Below, piece after piece: positions 10,244-20,810 of a stretch of DNA of 64,000 nucleotides. The translations under genes and the position numbers were made by a program. A model generated the notes under the pieces. That model saw nothing but the letters and a program-made list of their open reading frames with translations, made no database searches and had not been told where the DNA came from. This stretch comes from Nannobrachium achirus (lineage: Eukaryota > Chordata > Actinopteri > Myctophiformes > Myctophidae), in contig OY997641.1 of assembly GCA_963921795.1 (NCBI GenBank), positions 58,643,942 through 58,707,941 on the forward strand, read 5' to 3'. Within the stretch, counting starts at the first letter, position 1. Each line of letters opens with the position of its first letter.

Positions 10244-10589
10244 GTCATTTCTTTTTTGTAAATGCCGCTGGCCTTTTTTTGTTTGAGATAATATACATAT
10301 TCTTGCTCATTGTAAAAGAAGTTGACAGGGAATTTTGTCAGGAGATGACTTTGTTTTTAATGAAATTAAGTCAATGTGGAGCAATATAATAAGCCTTCAT
10401 CAATGTCTTCTTTATGGCAGGGGTCCCCCGATGATTAGCTTAATGTGCAATATTGTTTTCTCACTCAACAGTAAACAAACATACAGTATAGGTGTATACA
10501 AGCCAGGGTATCTGCACATTTCTAAAGATACAATTTAATTTGACTTTTTAATGCCAAATTATCAAATATGTAAATATTAGGCAAATATT

Positions 10590-10637
10590 GTGAAAATACA
10601 AGCTCACAAAGCCTGAGCTTATTTGCCTGTTTTCACT
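10590..10637 (+). repeat. Hairpin module, strongly decayed
   Basis: GTGAAAATACAAGCTCACAA and GCCTGAGCTTATTTGCCTG with outer GTGAAAA/TTTTCAC pairing. Placed in the family by its core and position only. Confidence 0.5.
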
Positions 10638-11092
10638 ATATCAGTGGAACAAAGTCTGGGGTTCTTCCCAGTTCAAATATGATTCCATTATGGAACCTCA
10701 CATTCTGTTCTGGTTACAAGTTGTACTGTACAAGTCTGGCTGTTGGTTGTGAGCAGTCTTTCAGTCCATTGTTGTAACATGTGAGTAACAGAGAACACTG
10801 CAGGACTTTAAAGCCATGCTATGTGGTGCCATTGAACAGCCAGAGTCTGCAGACAGGGCTTCTTTTCTTTCTCTCTGAGACAACTCGTACAGCGCTTCCT
10901 CAGGCTGGTGCAAACCCTGATTCCGTTGGTAAGATTGCAACACTCTTCTAGAAAGGGAGGAAGGTGAATGGCTCCCTGTCGGGACCAGGCCCACATGGAT
11001 GGATTATAGACCAGGCTAAAGAGGCCCTTCACCCTTCATCTCCTGGCAGAGATAACAGTTTGATTGGTGGGGACCCCGTACCCTGACACTTA

Positions 11093-11155
11093 CATTTTGT
11101 GAAACATGGTTCACAACGCCATGCTCACAACGCCTCGCAACGCTATTTTCACAAT
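11093..11155 (+). repeat. Hairpin module, strongly decayed
   Basis: Contains GCTCACAACGCCTCGCAACG and an outer TTTTGTGAA/TTTTCACAA pair. Lies inside the element at 10418-11250. Confidence 0.5.
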
Positions 11156-11370
11156 TTCTGCCCTCTATGCACTTACATTTTATGTTGGTTTGTTTACTGT
11201 TGAGTGAGAAAACAATGTTGCACATTAAGTTAATCATCTGGGGACCCCCCAAAATAATTTCATGTACAGTAAGCGGTGACCACATAAACTGGTTGAACCA
11301 ACAGGGGCCCCCAAATAGCACCTTTTTTAAATGATTACAAAGTTATGTAAAATGGGATACTAATTAAGAA

Positions 11371-11530
11371 TATTCATAGGTTGCATTTGTAGTCCTACAG
11401 CGGCCGTGTTGAGGACCAACACAAGTGTGCTGATTGGTGTAGATTAGAACATTAACCAATCAGACAACTGAAACACCTGTGCTGGTCCTCAACATGGACT
11501 GCGTAGGACTCCAAATGCAACCCATGAATA
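11371..11530. mobile_element. 160-bp foldback MITE in the ENGASE 3' flank
   Basis: TATTCATAGGTTGCATTTG at the left is inverted at the right (CAAATGCAACCCATGAATA). The arms continue through GTCCTAC and GTTGAGGACCA to an inner CTGATTGGT/ACCAATCAG pair. It lies about 135 bp beyond the ENGASE stop, so it may be in the 3' UTR and would fold in the transcript. Counterpart at 38250-38409. Confidence 0.75.
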
Positions 11531-11663
11531 CAGAGAACCTCAAATACAAATACACCGGAAAATATGAATACATATTGCATAGTGAATCAGAAACAAATTA
11601 TTGTTAATGTATTTCTGTCTCATGAAGATTTTCCCCAAGCAGACAAACTGAGACCCGAGTCCC

Positions 11664-12074
11664 TCATGATGACGACGTCTCCACCCTCTGCTCCTGGGTG
11701 TAGCTGAGGCTGCGTCTGCCCCAGTGGCTCTCTGGGACCAGGAAGCCCTCCCGCGTCACCGGCTCCACCAGCAGCTCCACCAGGCCCGGGGGCTCGGCCA
11801 GCGGCAGCTCCGTCACCCGGAACAGGGTGGAGTAGGAGCGGCCCACCAGCTCGGGCCGCCCCGGGGGCACCCGGGGGTCCGGCCCCCGCAGGCGTCGCCA
11901 GTACACCCTGAAGTGACGCGCCAGCCGCGCCGGGTAGCTCCAGCGCAGCGTGGCGTTGAGGACCAGGCTGCTGGCGTCGCTGCTGCTGCCGACGCTCCGC
12001 AGCCACACCACGTCGTAGATGCACACGCCCTGGACCGACTGGAGGGGAGCCGACAGGCTGGCCTCGTCCAGGAC
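11664..12074 (-). CDS. engase: ENGASE-like terminal coding exon, unit 1
   Basis: Last coding exon of cytosolic endo-beta-N-acetylglucosaminidase (GH85), which cleaves the chitobiose core of N-glycans during free-oligosaccharide turnover in the cytosol. The frame begins VLDEASLSAPLQSVQGVCIY after the acceptor CCCCATCAG, and ends with LLVEPVTREGFLVPESHWGR and SLSYTQEQRVETSSS, then TGA. Human ENGASE ends FLVEPVPKEGFRVPQAEWGR, AALLYS. The 411 bp (136 codons plus stop) continue in phase 0 from the exon at 17978-18089. This part lies after the catalytic domain, in the C-terminal beta-rich region. GC content is much higher than in the surroundings. Base 11596, just past the stop, differs from unit 2. 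Confidence 0.93.
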   Translation of the reverse strand, partial: VLDEASLSAPLQSVQGVCIYDVVWLRSVGSSSDASSLVLNATLRWSYPARLARHFRVYWRRLRGPDPRVPPGRPELVGRSYSTLFRVTELPLAEPPGLVELLVEPVTREGFLVPESHWGRRSLSYTQEQRVETSSS

Positions 12075-12430
12075 CTGATGGGGAGGGCAAAGAGACAGTA
12101 GATCAAAGCCCTGAATAGGGAATGAAGGAGGTTTATGTGTTAAATGTTATTAAATTACAGTAAAATAACTACAAATGCAACATTTAACATGGTCACTTTA
12201 ACAAGGTATTATATTATATTCTCCACACTTGTATTCTCCCCAGCTTGACAAAATGGTATATTACCAGGTTCCGCAGGTCAGCTGCACAGGTGCAATGCAT
12301 TATTGTTAATTGTGGCACGTTTACTAACATGCTAAGTTTAGCTGCACTTGAAAAACCATTCCAGCCCAAGAAACCATAGAAACCTGTGTAAAAAACTGAC
12401 AAAAGTCTTCGTCTTTTTTTTTTTTCAGAC

Positions 12431-12470
12431 ATCTGCGAGGCGTTGTGAGCATGTAGATCTGCTATTTTCA
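12431..12470 (+). repeat. Hairpin module, right arm only
   Basis: GCGAGGCGTTGTGAGCATGT then AGATCTGCTATTTTCAC. No left arm is recognisable upstream. Confidence 0.65.
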
Positions 12471-12597
12471 CAATATAACCGTGTTATCCAAAATGTAATG
12501 CCTATTTTCCATGAGGACTCCCATCTTTGCCATACCCTAGCTTTTGCTGAACTGACGCCACTGCAGTTTCCTGCACCCTTCCAGCATGTGCTACAGT

Positions 12598-12962
12598 AAA
12601 TGGTAAATGGTGCATTTATATTGCGCCTTTATCCAAGGCGCTTTACGTAGATTGTGCATTGCATTCACCCATTCACACACCGATGGCAGGGGAAACCTAG
12701 CCTAGCTGAGCTAGACATCCCAGCCATGTTAAAACAAGGAGGGGATAGATACTGCAGTTAGTTAGCTAGATGCATTAGTATCTAGGCTGGCCCCAGGCTA
12801 GGGGAAACCATGCAAGGCACCAACCTGCTCACCGGGAGCAACTACGGGTTCAAAGTCTTGCTCAAGGACTCTTCGACACTTAACTCTGGGGGAGCCCGGG
12901 ATCGAACTGGGAACCCTTCAGGAACCCCCCGTGTTCTAATGACGGGTTCTCTACCCCTGAGT
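12598..12962 (-). mobile_element. tRNA-derived SINE with LINE-type tail, in the last ENGASE intron
   Basis: On the - strand: CTCAGGGGTAGAGAACCC, B-box GTTCGATCCCGG, a body with CCTTGAGCAAGACTTTGAAC and GTGAGCAGGTTGGTGCC, and the tail GTAAAGCGCCTTGGATAAAG. I recognise this layout from a SINE common in fish. Counterpart at 39477-39841. Confidence 0.8.
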
Positions 12963-13504
12963 AGTTTAATTGACTACATACAAATGGCCCATCCATTGTC
13001 ACACTGTATTTCAAGACAAAGGTCGGGGAATGTATATCACCTGCCCCCCATATGCATATTGGTATTCAGGTGGAAAGTGCAGTCGTCCTGCATAGAGAAT
13101 CATCCTCTGTGAACCACCATAATGTATAATACATAACCTGTACATATACAGTATAAACTGTCTTTCCTGGTATTATTAGCTGTGTATATTCTATAAATGG
13201 GACTGATCGCTACTGGGAGGTGAGTTGGGACTTGATCGCCCTGGCTGGGTCACCTGAGTGAGGGGTATGTTGTTCTATATTAAATACCAAATTACTTGTG
13301 AAAAGGTATTAAACATTGTTTTCAATAGACAAAGTAATTGCATAGCAAACAATACAACAGAGGATAATAGGCTACATTTAATTTTCAGTTGATCCAAAAG
13401 AAAAACCTTGTCAACCATGATATGGACAATTCTGTTATTTGTGTCATGTCGATGAGGTTCAGTAACTTGTTGCCCTAAGCAACTGGGAATTGATCATTTG
13501 CCCT
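12963..13504. other. ENGASE last intron, nothing recognised
   Basis: AT-rich intronic DNA. No gene, RNA or repeat family identified. Confidence 0.4.
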
Positions 13505-14394
13505 TAGTGTGGGGATTTAAGGGGAGCAAATGCAAATTTCGTGCAAATTTGTCTTAAAGTGCAACACATTTTGCACAGATGTAGCCTAGGGCTTGCTCTA
13601 ATGATTTAGCTAGGGCGCCCGAGCCGACGACCTTCGGGGCCGCCACAGCGGCCAAATCAAGTTGGCCTCCCATTGACTTTCTATACAGGAGGAAAATACC
13701 CAGAAAAAAAACTTTTTTCTGGGTATTTAAGTAGGATGTGAGGGGTCTAACTAGTGGTCTGTCATCATGTTGAATCCATTGCAAGCATTTGTTTTGCACA
13801 AAAAACATTCCTTGGGCTACAAATGGCCCCAGAGAACGATGGTTTAGTGATGAAAAGCGATGAGTCATCACTTTTCAGAGTTTTGTGGGTGTTTTCTGGA
13901 GCTGTGGTGCCCCCGAAGGTCGCCGACTCGGGCGCCCTACCTAAATCATTAGAGCATGCCCTGAGCTATCTGTGCAAAATTTTGCACTTTTAGACTGATT
14001 AGCACGAGAGAAAAAAAACCCTAAGGCCTCCGACTAACATGAATGCTCACCCATACATGCATCGTTTTCTGAGGCCATTTCTAGCCCAAGGAATGTTTTT
14101 TGTGCAAAACAAATGCCTGCAATGGATTCAGCATCATGACAAACCCCAAGTTATACCCCTCAGATCCTACTTAAATACCCAGAAAAAAAAAGGTTTTCTG
14201 GGTATTTTCCTCCTGTATAGAAAGTCAATGGGAGGCCAACTTGATTTGGCCGCTGTGGCGGCCCCGAAGGTCGTTGGCTCGGGCACCCTAGCTAAATCAT
14301 TAGAGCAAGCTCTGGGCTACATCTGTGCAATTCTTTGCACTTTAAGACAAATTTGCACGAAATTAGCATTTGCTCCCCTTAAATCCCCACACTA
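13505..14394. mobile_element. 890-bp foldback element with ~340-bp arms
   Basis: The left end TAGTGTGGGGATTTAAGGGG and the right end (its inverse) are joined by arms that pair over about 340 bases each, with a ~210-bp centre. The centre contains a third, direct copy of the arm segment CCCGAAGGTCG to GCACTTTTAGAC. CCT flanks both ends (13502-13504, 14395-14397), a possible 3-bp target duplication. No protein. Superfamily not assigned. A fragment of the same family lies at 18640-18800. Counterpart at 40384-41273. Confidence 0.82.
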
Positions 14395-15109
14395 CCTTGG
14401 CTGTTGAGCTCCCTGTGGAAAACTGATAAACAGTGCCATCTTGTGGATAGAATTGAGAACGCATTACAATCACACTACTGGTTCAAATAATAGTGTGGAC
14501 TGGACTGTGGATGATTAGATCCTCTGCTGTGCATAACAGGAAATTGAATATGTTTTAATTTTTAACATGCATCTTGTGTTCTTTATATTGTCTTTATAAC
14601 CTGAAGTTTATTCAAAGCCGCAGTATGTGTTTGTTTTTTCAGACGGCTGAACATAAAGTCCTGTAAAATTGCATATAGTTTCGAAGAGGCTGAAATTGAA
14701 TTGGTACCACATAGTTGGAATGACCCAAATGCATAGTTCTATGCCACCTGAATGGCAGGGATGAGCCATCGGAGTGATTAGCCTCCATCCATTCGTATGG
14801 ATCTCCTCTTTACATTATTCTAGCATTCATAAATGCTATTCACTTAGCATGGACACAGAAGTTGTCTAGACCAGGGACGTGCTGGCCATTGGGAAAAGCG
14901 GGACAACTCCCGAATGGCCGGTTCATTCCCGGCCAGTCCAGGCCGGCCATTAGGAAAAAAATAAAATGTCGGCCTTCGTTCCATTTTGGGGGCTGGGCGG
15001 CCAACAAAGTAAATCGTCTCTGTCGGGCAGAAACCTTGTATCTCCAAGTTTCACATTTTTTCGCAAAGCAAAGCCCTGCTTCATCATACAAGGCTGTCGC
15101 ACAAAAGTA

Positions 15110-15160
15110 GTGAAAACAGCAGATCTACAAGCACACAACGCCTCGCACTGCTGTTTTCGC
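15110..15160 (+). repeat. Hairpin module inside a hAT-like element
   Basis: GTGAAAACAGCAGATCTACA, AGCACACAACGCCTCGC and CTGCTGTTTTCGC. The core right arm is missing, so only the outer ends pair. Confidence 0.7.
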
Positions 15161-15283
15161 TAGTTTAAATCATTTTTAAAATGGTTTTGGACATACAAGG
15201 TTTCCACCCGACGAAATATAACTCATGTAATTGGCCCACTGGCTTGTCACTTCTGAATGGCAAATCTTTGAGTAGCAGCAGCA

Positions 15284-15315
15284 GCGCTATAGAGAGAGAT
15301 CTCTCTCTATAGCGC
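15284..15315. repeat. 32-bp perfect palindrome
   Basis: GCGCTATAGAGAGAGA is followed directly by its inverse, with no spacer. Lies within the hAT-like element. Confidence 0.95.
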
Positions 15316-15764
15316 ACAATGAGGGCCTCTACAACTCATTTTCCCGGGCTGAATCAGGGGCCCAGCATGTCCCTGGTCTAGACTAAACTCAAACATCATA
15401 TAGCATCAAAACAACCTTTTGATATTTTTCAATAAGCTTCTGAAGACAAAAACCTTTATCAAAAGCACATTTTGTATATAAAACAAATTGTGACTGTGAC
15501 TGTATATCCCTTGGGCACATTGGTTCCTGTGTGTTGTTTTGTTACAGTTATTTATAGTGGGAGATTAATGTGTTATGCCATACAATGTTATTGTTATATA
15601 ATTCATTGTATGTGTTCAATACACCAACACAGAGCTTTGTCATCAGCGCGTCATAGCTGGGGGCGGAGTCAAGCGTGGGGGAAATATTTAACAACCCCCA
15701 TTAGTAGAATGGGGTTTTCCGTGTTTTCAAATCCGATTTTTTAATAGTATAGCGATGTTTTAAT

Positions 15765-17030
15765 TAATTGCAATGTCTTACATTGATTCCTTGGTTGCCA
15801 ATGGACAAAAAATGATGCATTTAAAATTAAACAGCTTTGGGATTAAATATTGTCTGATATTATTAAGGACAGGTCGCATCATCAAAGACCATGGGTTATC
15901 TAGACTATCCGTCTGGTATTAGACACTGTTACATTTTTTTTATGATAAATTAAACTTATCGTATCAAAAAACGAAAAGCATTAATTAATCAATGATGGGT
16001 ATAGAGCACATTAAATGAATTCCAGTTGTCTACAGCCATTAACAGCTTGTTATCATGCAAGGATTACACACTGACACAACGCAACACAACACAACACAAT
16101 CCTATCCTAAATAGTTTCAAACCTGCAGAAAATACTTTTAAACTGGCGTCGATCCTGACATATATTCAAAGATCAGGTCTCTATCCTACTTGAACTCACT
16201 ACGATGTGTTCTATAAACAACATTGACGACTTAACGACTGTTGTTTTTTGATATTAGAGTAAGTTTAATTGATCATATATTGTAAGGGTGTCTCTACTAG
16301 GTGATTAAAGACATAATGTAAACAGGTTTTGTAGCATAGAGGGAAGAGGGGGATCACGGGTGCGGTGCTTATATTGTGCAACTCTGACACATGCACGGGG
16401 GATAATCTGAGTCTGATTATAAACCACTTAATTACATTGATTCCTTACTGCAAATGGACAAAAAACTATCTGCAGTAGCATCGGGATTAATTGTTGTCCT
16501 TATAGGACTGGTCGGATCAATGCCATGGTTATCTGACTGATTTAATCACCTGGTAAGAGACACACTTTCACATTTTCATGAACATGATCAATTACACTAA
16601 TCACAATATCAAAAAACAAAGGCCATTAATTCAGCAATGATGTTCATGGAACACGTACGGGAAGGACACAGGAGGAGGATGCCATTGTAAGTGTATTAGG
16701 CAATGGGAATGGGTTTAGACCATATTCACGTTTCAAATCTATTGACGACTAATGGGCCTGGCTGTTGGATTTATATTGTGGCACGTTTAATTGATCATAT
16801 CTCATATTAATATTAGTGTCTCTACCAGGATTGAAATGAACACTGCATGTGCAAACATGTTTTTTTGTAACACAGGGAGTAGAGTAGATGGAGAGAAAAA
16901 CAGATCTCCGATCTCAACTCATGCTTGTGTAACTTGGATAGCCTACAGAAACGACAGATCTCCATCTCAGTCAGTGCTTGTGTAATTTGCGGGGAATATA
17001 TTAATCTGACTCTGATTACAAACCACTTGA
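15765..17030 (+). repeat. Diverged tandem duplication of ~620-660 bp
   Basis: Phrases recur in order in both halves: ACATTGATTCCTT with AATGGACAAAAAA (near 15780 and 16437), CATGG.TTATCT, ATATCAAAAAAC, GTTTAATTGATCATAT (near 16263 and 16787), GTGTCTCTAC, and TCTGATTA..AACCACTT (near 16411 and 17012). The halves differ by many substitutions and indels, so the duplication is old. No coding potential seen. Counterpart at 42644-43909. Confidence 0.75.
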
Positions 17031-17777
17031 ACTCCGACTTCTATATCCTATATGCCAGGGAGAACATAACCGGGGTCCAACCTAGCTTGTTGATTTTTGG
17101 CACGGCATAGATTGGCAAAAATAGATTTGGTGTAGTAGACTGAATATCTGGTCAATTAACGTATAAAGAGTACAATTTGGGTCCCGTTTTATTCCAGAGG
17201 TTTTGATGAGGCAGGAGTAGTAGTTTAGACGAGGTGGCGAGGTACAGTAGCTCCGTGCTGCACAGCGGTGCGTTCAATCAATCAATCAGTCATCCATAAT
17301 AGGCTTGTTATCTTAATAATAAGTGAACTTTCCGACGGCAAGTGAGCGATTGCGTTCCAGAAGTCCTTCTGATAGATTTTTCTTGGCTGTCGAGTGTTTT
17401 ATCGTCCAAAAAAATCGCTCTGAACGTGATTAAAACGATAGTGTACTGTTTACGCTGTATTAACTCAATGGGGAAAGGCGGTTTGTTTTCCCCCACGCTC
17501 AAGGCGGATGTGACGTTTATGGGCGTTCCTTTCTAGCTCCGTGTTGGTGTATGCCCTGAGGCAAAGGAATATCAATGTGGTGAAAGAAATGCAAAATGCC
17601 CCCCTTTCCATGCCATACCTGAAGGCAGCATTCAAGAGAATCGTCTTGTCCAAACTCTCCTGAACTTCAATGCACCATCTTATGTTGAAAGAATTTCCCT
17701 CCCTGTGTGGAAATACATGCTGTGTGCCACATCTACAGTATTCACTTGATTATGCTTAGTTTAGTGTGTTATCGAAC
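17031..17777. other. ENGASE last intron, nothing recognised
   Basis: Overlapping short open frames exist on both strands at 17308-17653, but none has a recognisable protein, splice support or codon bias. Confidence 0.4.
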
Positions 17778-17780
17778 ACA

Positions 17781-17853
17781 GAAAATAGCCGACCTCCAAG
17801 CTCACAACGCGTCGCCCTGTGACGCGCTGTGAGCTTGGAGGTCTGCTATTTTC
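17781..17853 (+). repeat. Hairpin module with matched changes on both arms
   Basis: Arms of 33 bases (17781-17813 and 17821-17853) pair with two mismatches around a 7-base loop. Where other copies have GATCTACAAG this left arm has GACCTCCAAG, and the right arm carries the matching CTTGGAGGTC. It lies 125 bp beyond the donor of the ENGASE exon at 17978. Confidence 0.95.
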
Positions 17854-17977
17854 AATATTTTCACCATAAGGCCCTTTTAGAAATGTCAGCCCCTGCCTCT
17901 CTAACATTCTCTGCACGCCCCTGCCTGAAGGGAACAGTCAAAAGGAAAAGAAGAAGAATATTGTCACGTGACCTCAC

Positions 17978-18089
17978 CATGAACTCTCCCACTCGGCAGC
18001 TGAAGGGCGTGTCATGAGGCTCGCCCTCCCGCTCTATGATCACACACACCTCCCTCAGTGCACAGCCGAGCAGCTCCAACTGGGAACAC
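17978..18089 (-). CDS. engase: ENGASE-like penultimate coding exon, unit 1
   Basis: 112 bp between an acceptor GTGGGCAG and a donor ATG/GTGAGG. The frame reads CSQLELLGCALREVCVII, then a segment with FSCRVGEFM, aligning with human YEVSLRGCLLLDLLVCF and FTCRLGEIQV. The first base completes the Arg codon opened by the exon at 19239-19328, and the exon ends in phase 0 before the terminal exon. The region belongs to the C-terminal beta-rich part of ENGASE. Confidence 0.92.
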
Positions 18090-18394
18090 CTGCCCACAGC
18101 GCCACCCACAGGAGACACACAGATTAGCTTTCTCAGTATCCTCCACTGATTTCAGTCATTGAATTGGATTCCATATAGAGATGTTGCTCTCGGAAAGGTG
18201 GCAAAGGTTACGTAGCATTTTTGAGAAGCTCCATATCTGTAGATTATATTTTGGTGTGATAACCCTTCCAGAGACACAGATAAATTGGTGTTATCAGCTG
18301 CTAAAGTTGTTGTCCCGTTAACTTTACAATACAGGAAAAACAAAAATGCAATAAAGTAATCTTCTTTAAAGGGATACTTTCACCTAAAGGGGTT

Positions 18395-18480
18395 GAGGGG
18401 CAGATTACACAGTGACATGAGCTTCTCTGAAAACGGTCTGAAACAGTCTGAAGCTCATGTCACAGTGTAATATGCCCCTC
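18395..18480. repeat. 86-bp hairpin
   Basis: GAGGGGCAGATTACAC, AGTGACATGAGCTTC and their inverses (GAAGCTCATGTCAC, GTGTAATATGCCCCTC) surround a short AACGGTCTGAAACAGTCTG loop. Probably the centre of a MITE (18370-18650) with CACCTAAAGGG and CCCTTTAGGTG outer ends. Counterpart at 45274-45359. Confidence 0.8.
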
Positions 18481-18639
18481 GCCCCCCAACAACAGCTGAC
18501 CAGTACAGTAAGTAGTCATACAGTCAGGCTATACAGACAATTAATTTGATTGGCTTATAATTGCGCATCCCCACAATGACATCATAAAAATATTAACTTG
18601 TTTTTTAAGATGATTCTTAAAGTGACAGTAACCCTTTAG

Positions 18640-18800
18640 GTGAGTAGCATATGAGGGGTCAAACTAGGGGTTTTTCATGATTCTGAATCCATTGCAAGTA
18701 TGTGTTTTGCACGAAAAACATTCCTTGGACTAAAATGGCCCCCACTAAACAGTGAAAAGTGATGACTCATCACTACTTTTCATCACTAAACCATTGTATT
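18640..18800 (+). repeat. Fragment of the 890-bp foldback family
   Basis: Shares GAGGGGTC.AACTAG, GAATCCATTGCAAG, GTTTTGCAC.AAAAACATTC and GATGACTCATCAC with the arms and centre of 13505-14394, without its ends. Confidence 0.75.
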
Positions 18801-19092
18801 TATGTGTGGTTCCATTGTTGACAGGGTTCAAGGTTCAAGGTGGACTTTAATGTTACATGTTGCGTACAGGTACATAAGAGTAAAACTTAATTAGTTTGGC
18901 TTCCTTCAGACAATGCAGCAGTATGTATAATAACAATAAGAATGACAAAGAAAGATTTAAGCAAAAGAAAGTGTGCAAAAAACAAGAGCATCATCAAATA
19001 TACATGTGCATAAAGGTTTGGTATTTTATACACACCAACAGCATTTTGTCTTTAACCTAACTGTGTGTAAACAACTTCACAGTGTATTCTAT

Positions 19093-19162
19093 GAGCAACA
19101 GGTTAGTATATTCAACTTCACGTTATAGAGCAACAGGTTAGTATATTCAACTTCACGTTATA
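19093..19162 (+). repeat. 35-bp tandem duplication
   Basis: GAGCAACAGGTTAGTATATT and the following 15 bases occur twice in a row, at 19093-19127 and 19128-19162. Confidence 0.9.
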
Positions 19163-19238
19163 TTCTATGTACAGAAGGTGCAGTTCAAGCATAATGGTGT
19201 AAGAAAGGGATGGAGGGGGGGACAGAGGGGGGCCTCAC

Positions 19239-19328
19239 CTGACAGTCCAGCTGTCTGGATTCCACTGACCACACCTTTCAGAGAGCTGTTTAACCAAGTG
19301 GTGGCTGCTATCCAGAACTCTGGGAGAC
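19239..19328 (-). CDS. engase: ENGASE-like 90-bp coding exon, unit 1
   Basis: The frame reads SPRVLDSSHHLVKQLSERCG and then QWNPDSWTV, aligning with human SLRPLRVPPTKLARWVGRCG and GGWVQH. The donor is GTCAG/GTGAGG. The acceptor, CCACCAGTAG, has almost no pyrimidine tract because the intron just before it is TGCG and TG repeat. Phases (2 in, 2 out) fit both neighbours, and 90 bp is divisible by three, so skipping would keep the frame. Confidence 0.88.
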
Positions 19329-19340
19329 CTACTGGTGGCT

Positions 19341-19490
<150 letters not shown>

Positions 19491-19604
19491 CTATTAGTAA
19501 AGTGTACGTGTGATTTGCACAGCAACACAAACTGGATTCCAGCACATATGCATTCGGTGCTCGACGCATAAAGACCGAACAGTGGAGAGTTTCACCTCCA
19601 TGCT

Positions 19605-19777
19605 AAAGGCCCTTTCCCACTGGGCGCGATAAAGACAATGATAAAAAAATATATTGTTTTCCATTGAAGTGGATGGCAGTGTCCACACCACAATGATAAA
19701 GCAGTCATAATTGATGTGAACGCCGACATATCGTTATTGTTATCGTTATCTTTATCGTGTCCGGTGGGAATGAAGGT
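19605..19777. mobile_element. MITE with inverted ends
   Basis: AAAGGCCCTTTCCCACTGG with GCGATAAAGA at the left is inverted at the right (TCTTTATCGTGTCCGGTGGG, AATGAAGG). Between them are ATCGTTATTGTTATCGTTA repeats. Terminal style resembles small fish DNA transposons. Target duplication not identified. Counterpart at 46484-46656. Confidence 0.65.
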
Positions 19778-19799
19778 TAAATCTGTATTAAGCCTGCCG

Positions 19800-20810
19800 T
19801 CCCTATGTTGGCCATGTCAATATATGACTCAGGTGCTACTGTTCTAATTCAAATGCACCCCCATTCGAATTATATCAACATACTGAATGATACTTTGTCA
19901 CGTCAGTAGCGGAGATACTGAGCTACCGGACGGGTTAATCACACCATTGATTGGGAGATAAATGACCTACCAACAGGGCTTAGTAGCTCCGCCATATCTA
20001 TACTATAATTTTGCGAATGTCTGTCTGTCTGAGTGAGTGTCTGTCTCTCTGTCGGTCTGTCTGTCTGAGTGTCTGTCACAGCGTTTCTCCTCAGTGGCTG
20101 GAGCAATTGATCTGAAATCGCATCACCATTAGCATATGAACACACCTGACATAACTGTGAAGCCCGTTTGTCACTTTCACAAATCATATGCTGTATATTA
20201 GCATTTTTATGGTGTAACTACTATCTATTCTGCATCTAGCATGAGGCATATCTATTCTGCATCTAGCATGGGGCAACATGTTTAACCAGCTCTGTGTGTG
20301 TGTGTGTGCGTGCGTGTGCGTGTGGGGGGGGGGGGGGGGGGGTGTTGGCTGGCCCTCTTTCAGATGTTGTCATGTAGATCGGTACACAGTATCTCTGTAG
20401 CCATTAAACGAAACGGGTATTTCTTACATTGATGCTCCTACATATTATCATGCAAGCACCAGAAAGTTACTTTCCATCCCTCATAAACTGTGTGCACAGT
20501 GCACATCCCATAACCCACACACTGCACATCATTTCGGAGCTCATATCTTTGAACGGGTAAGGACTAGTAAACTATAGTTACTGACCATGACAGAGGCGCG
20601 CCGTCTCAGGCGACCTTGAGTCGCATAAGCCGACTCAAGTTGTAAACCAGGGGGCAGAATAGTAAATCTTCATTTCCCCGACTTTTGTAAACCCACTGAA
20701 TGATGACAAAAACGATACAGCGAGTTACAGCTAAACGTAGACAAACTGTTTCAGGTACATTCTGTTCTGATATTATGGACAAAACGTAAAGACATTTTGG
20801 GGGAAATGGT
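19800..20810. other. Intronic DNA with simple repeats
   Basis: Contains a CTGT-rich tract (20019-20082), the phrase ATCTATTCTGCATCTAGCAT twice in a row (20222-20269), a GT tract ending in about 19 G (20294-20342), and otherwise nothing I recognise. No coding signal. Confidence 0.6.

Larger units (their letters stand above)
10418..11250. repeat. Element with ~70-bp inverted ends (hAT-like), between the two genes
   Basis: The left end CAGGGGTCCCC, then GATGATTAGCTTAATGTGCA and GTTTTCTCACTCAACAGTAA, is repeated inverted at 11170-11250. The interior holds two decayed hairpin modules. It fills most of the gap between the SCPEP1 poly-A site and the ENGASE stop. Target duplications were not identified. 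Counterparts are at 37297-38129 and, cut by the window, 63252-64000. Confidence 0.75.
14872..15375. mobile_element. 504-bp non-autonomous hAT-like element with 8-bp target duplication
   Basis: Ends CAGGGACGTGCTGG and CCAGCATGTCCCTG are inverted. The 8-bp GTCTAGAC flanks both sides (14864-14871, 15376-15383), as expected of hAT transposition. Inside are a hairpin module and a 32-bp perfect palindrome. No transposase frame. Counterpart at 41751-42254. Confidence 0.88.

Noticed and set aside
11620-12106. Long overlapping frames (156, 125 and 97 codons) opposite or beside the ENGASE terminal exon
   Set aside because: They are by-products of the GC-rich exon in other frames. Only the 11664-12074 frame matches ENGASE and joins the upstream exon in phase.
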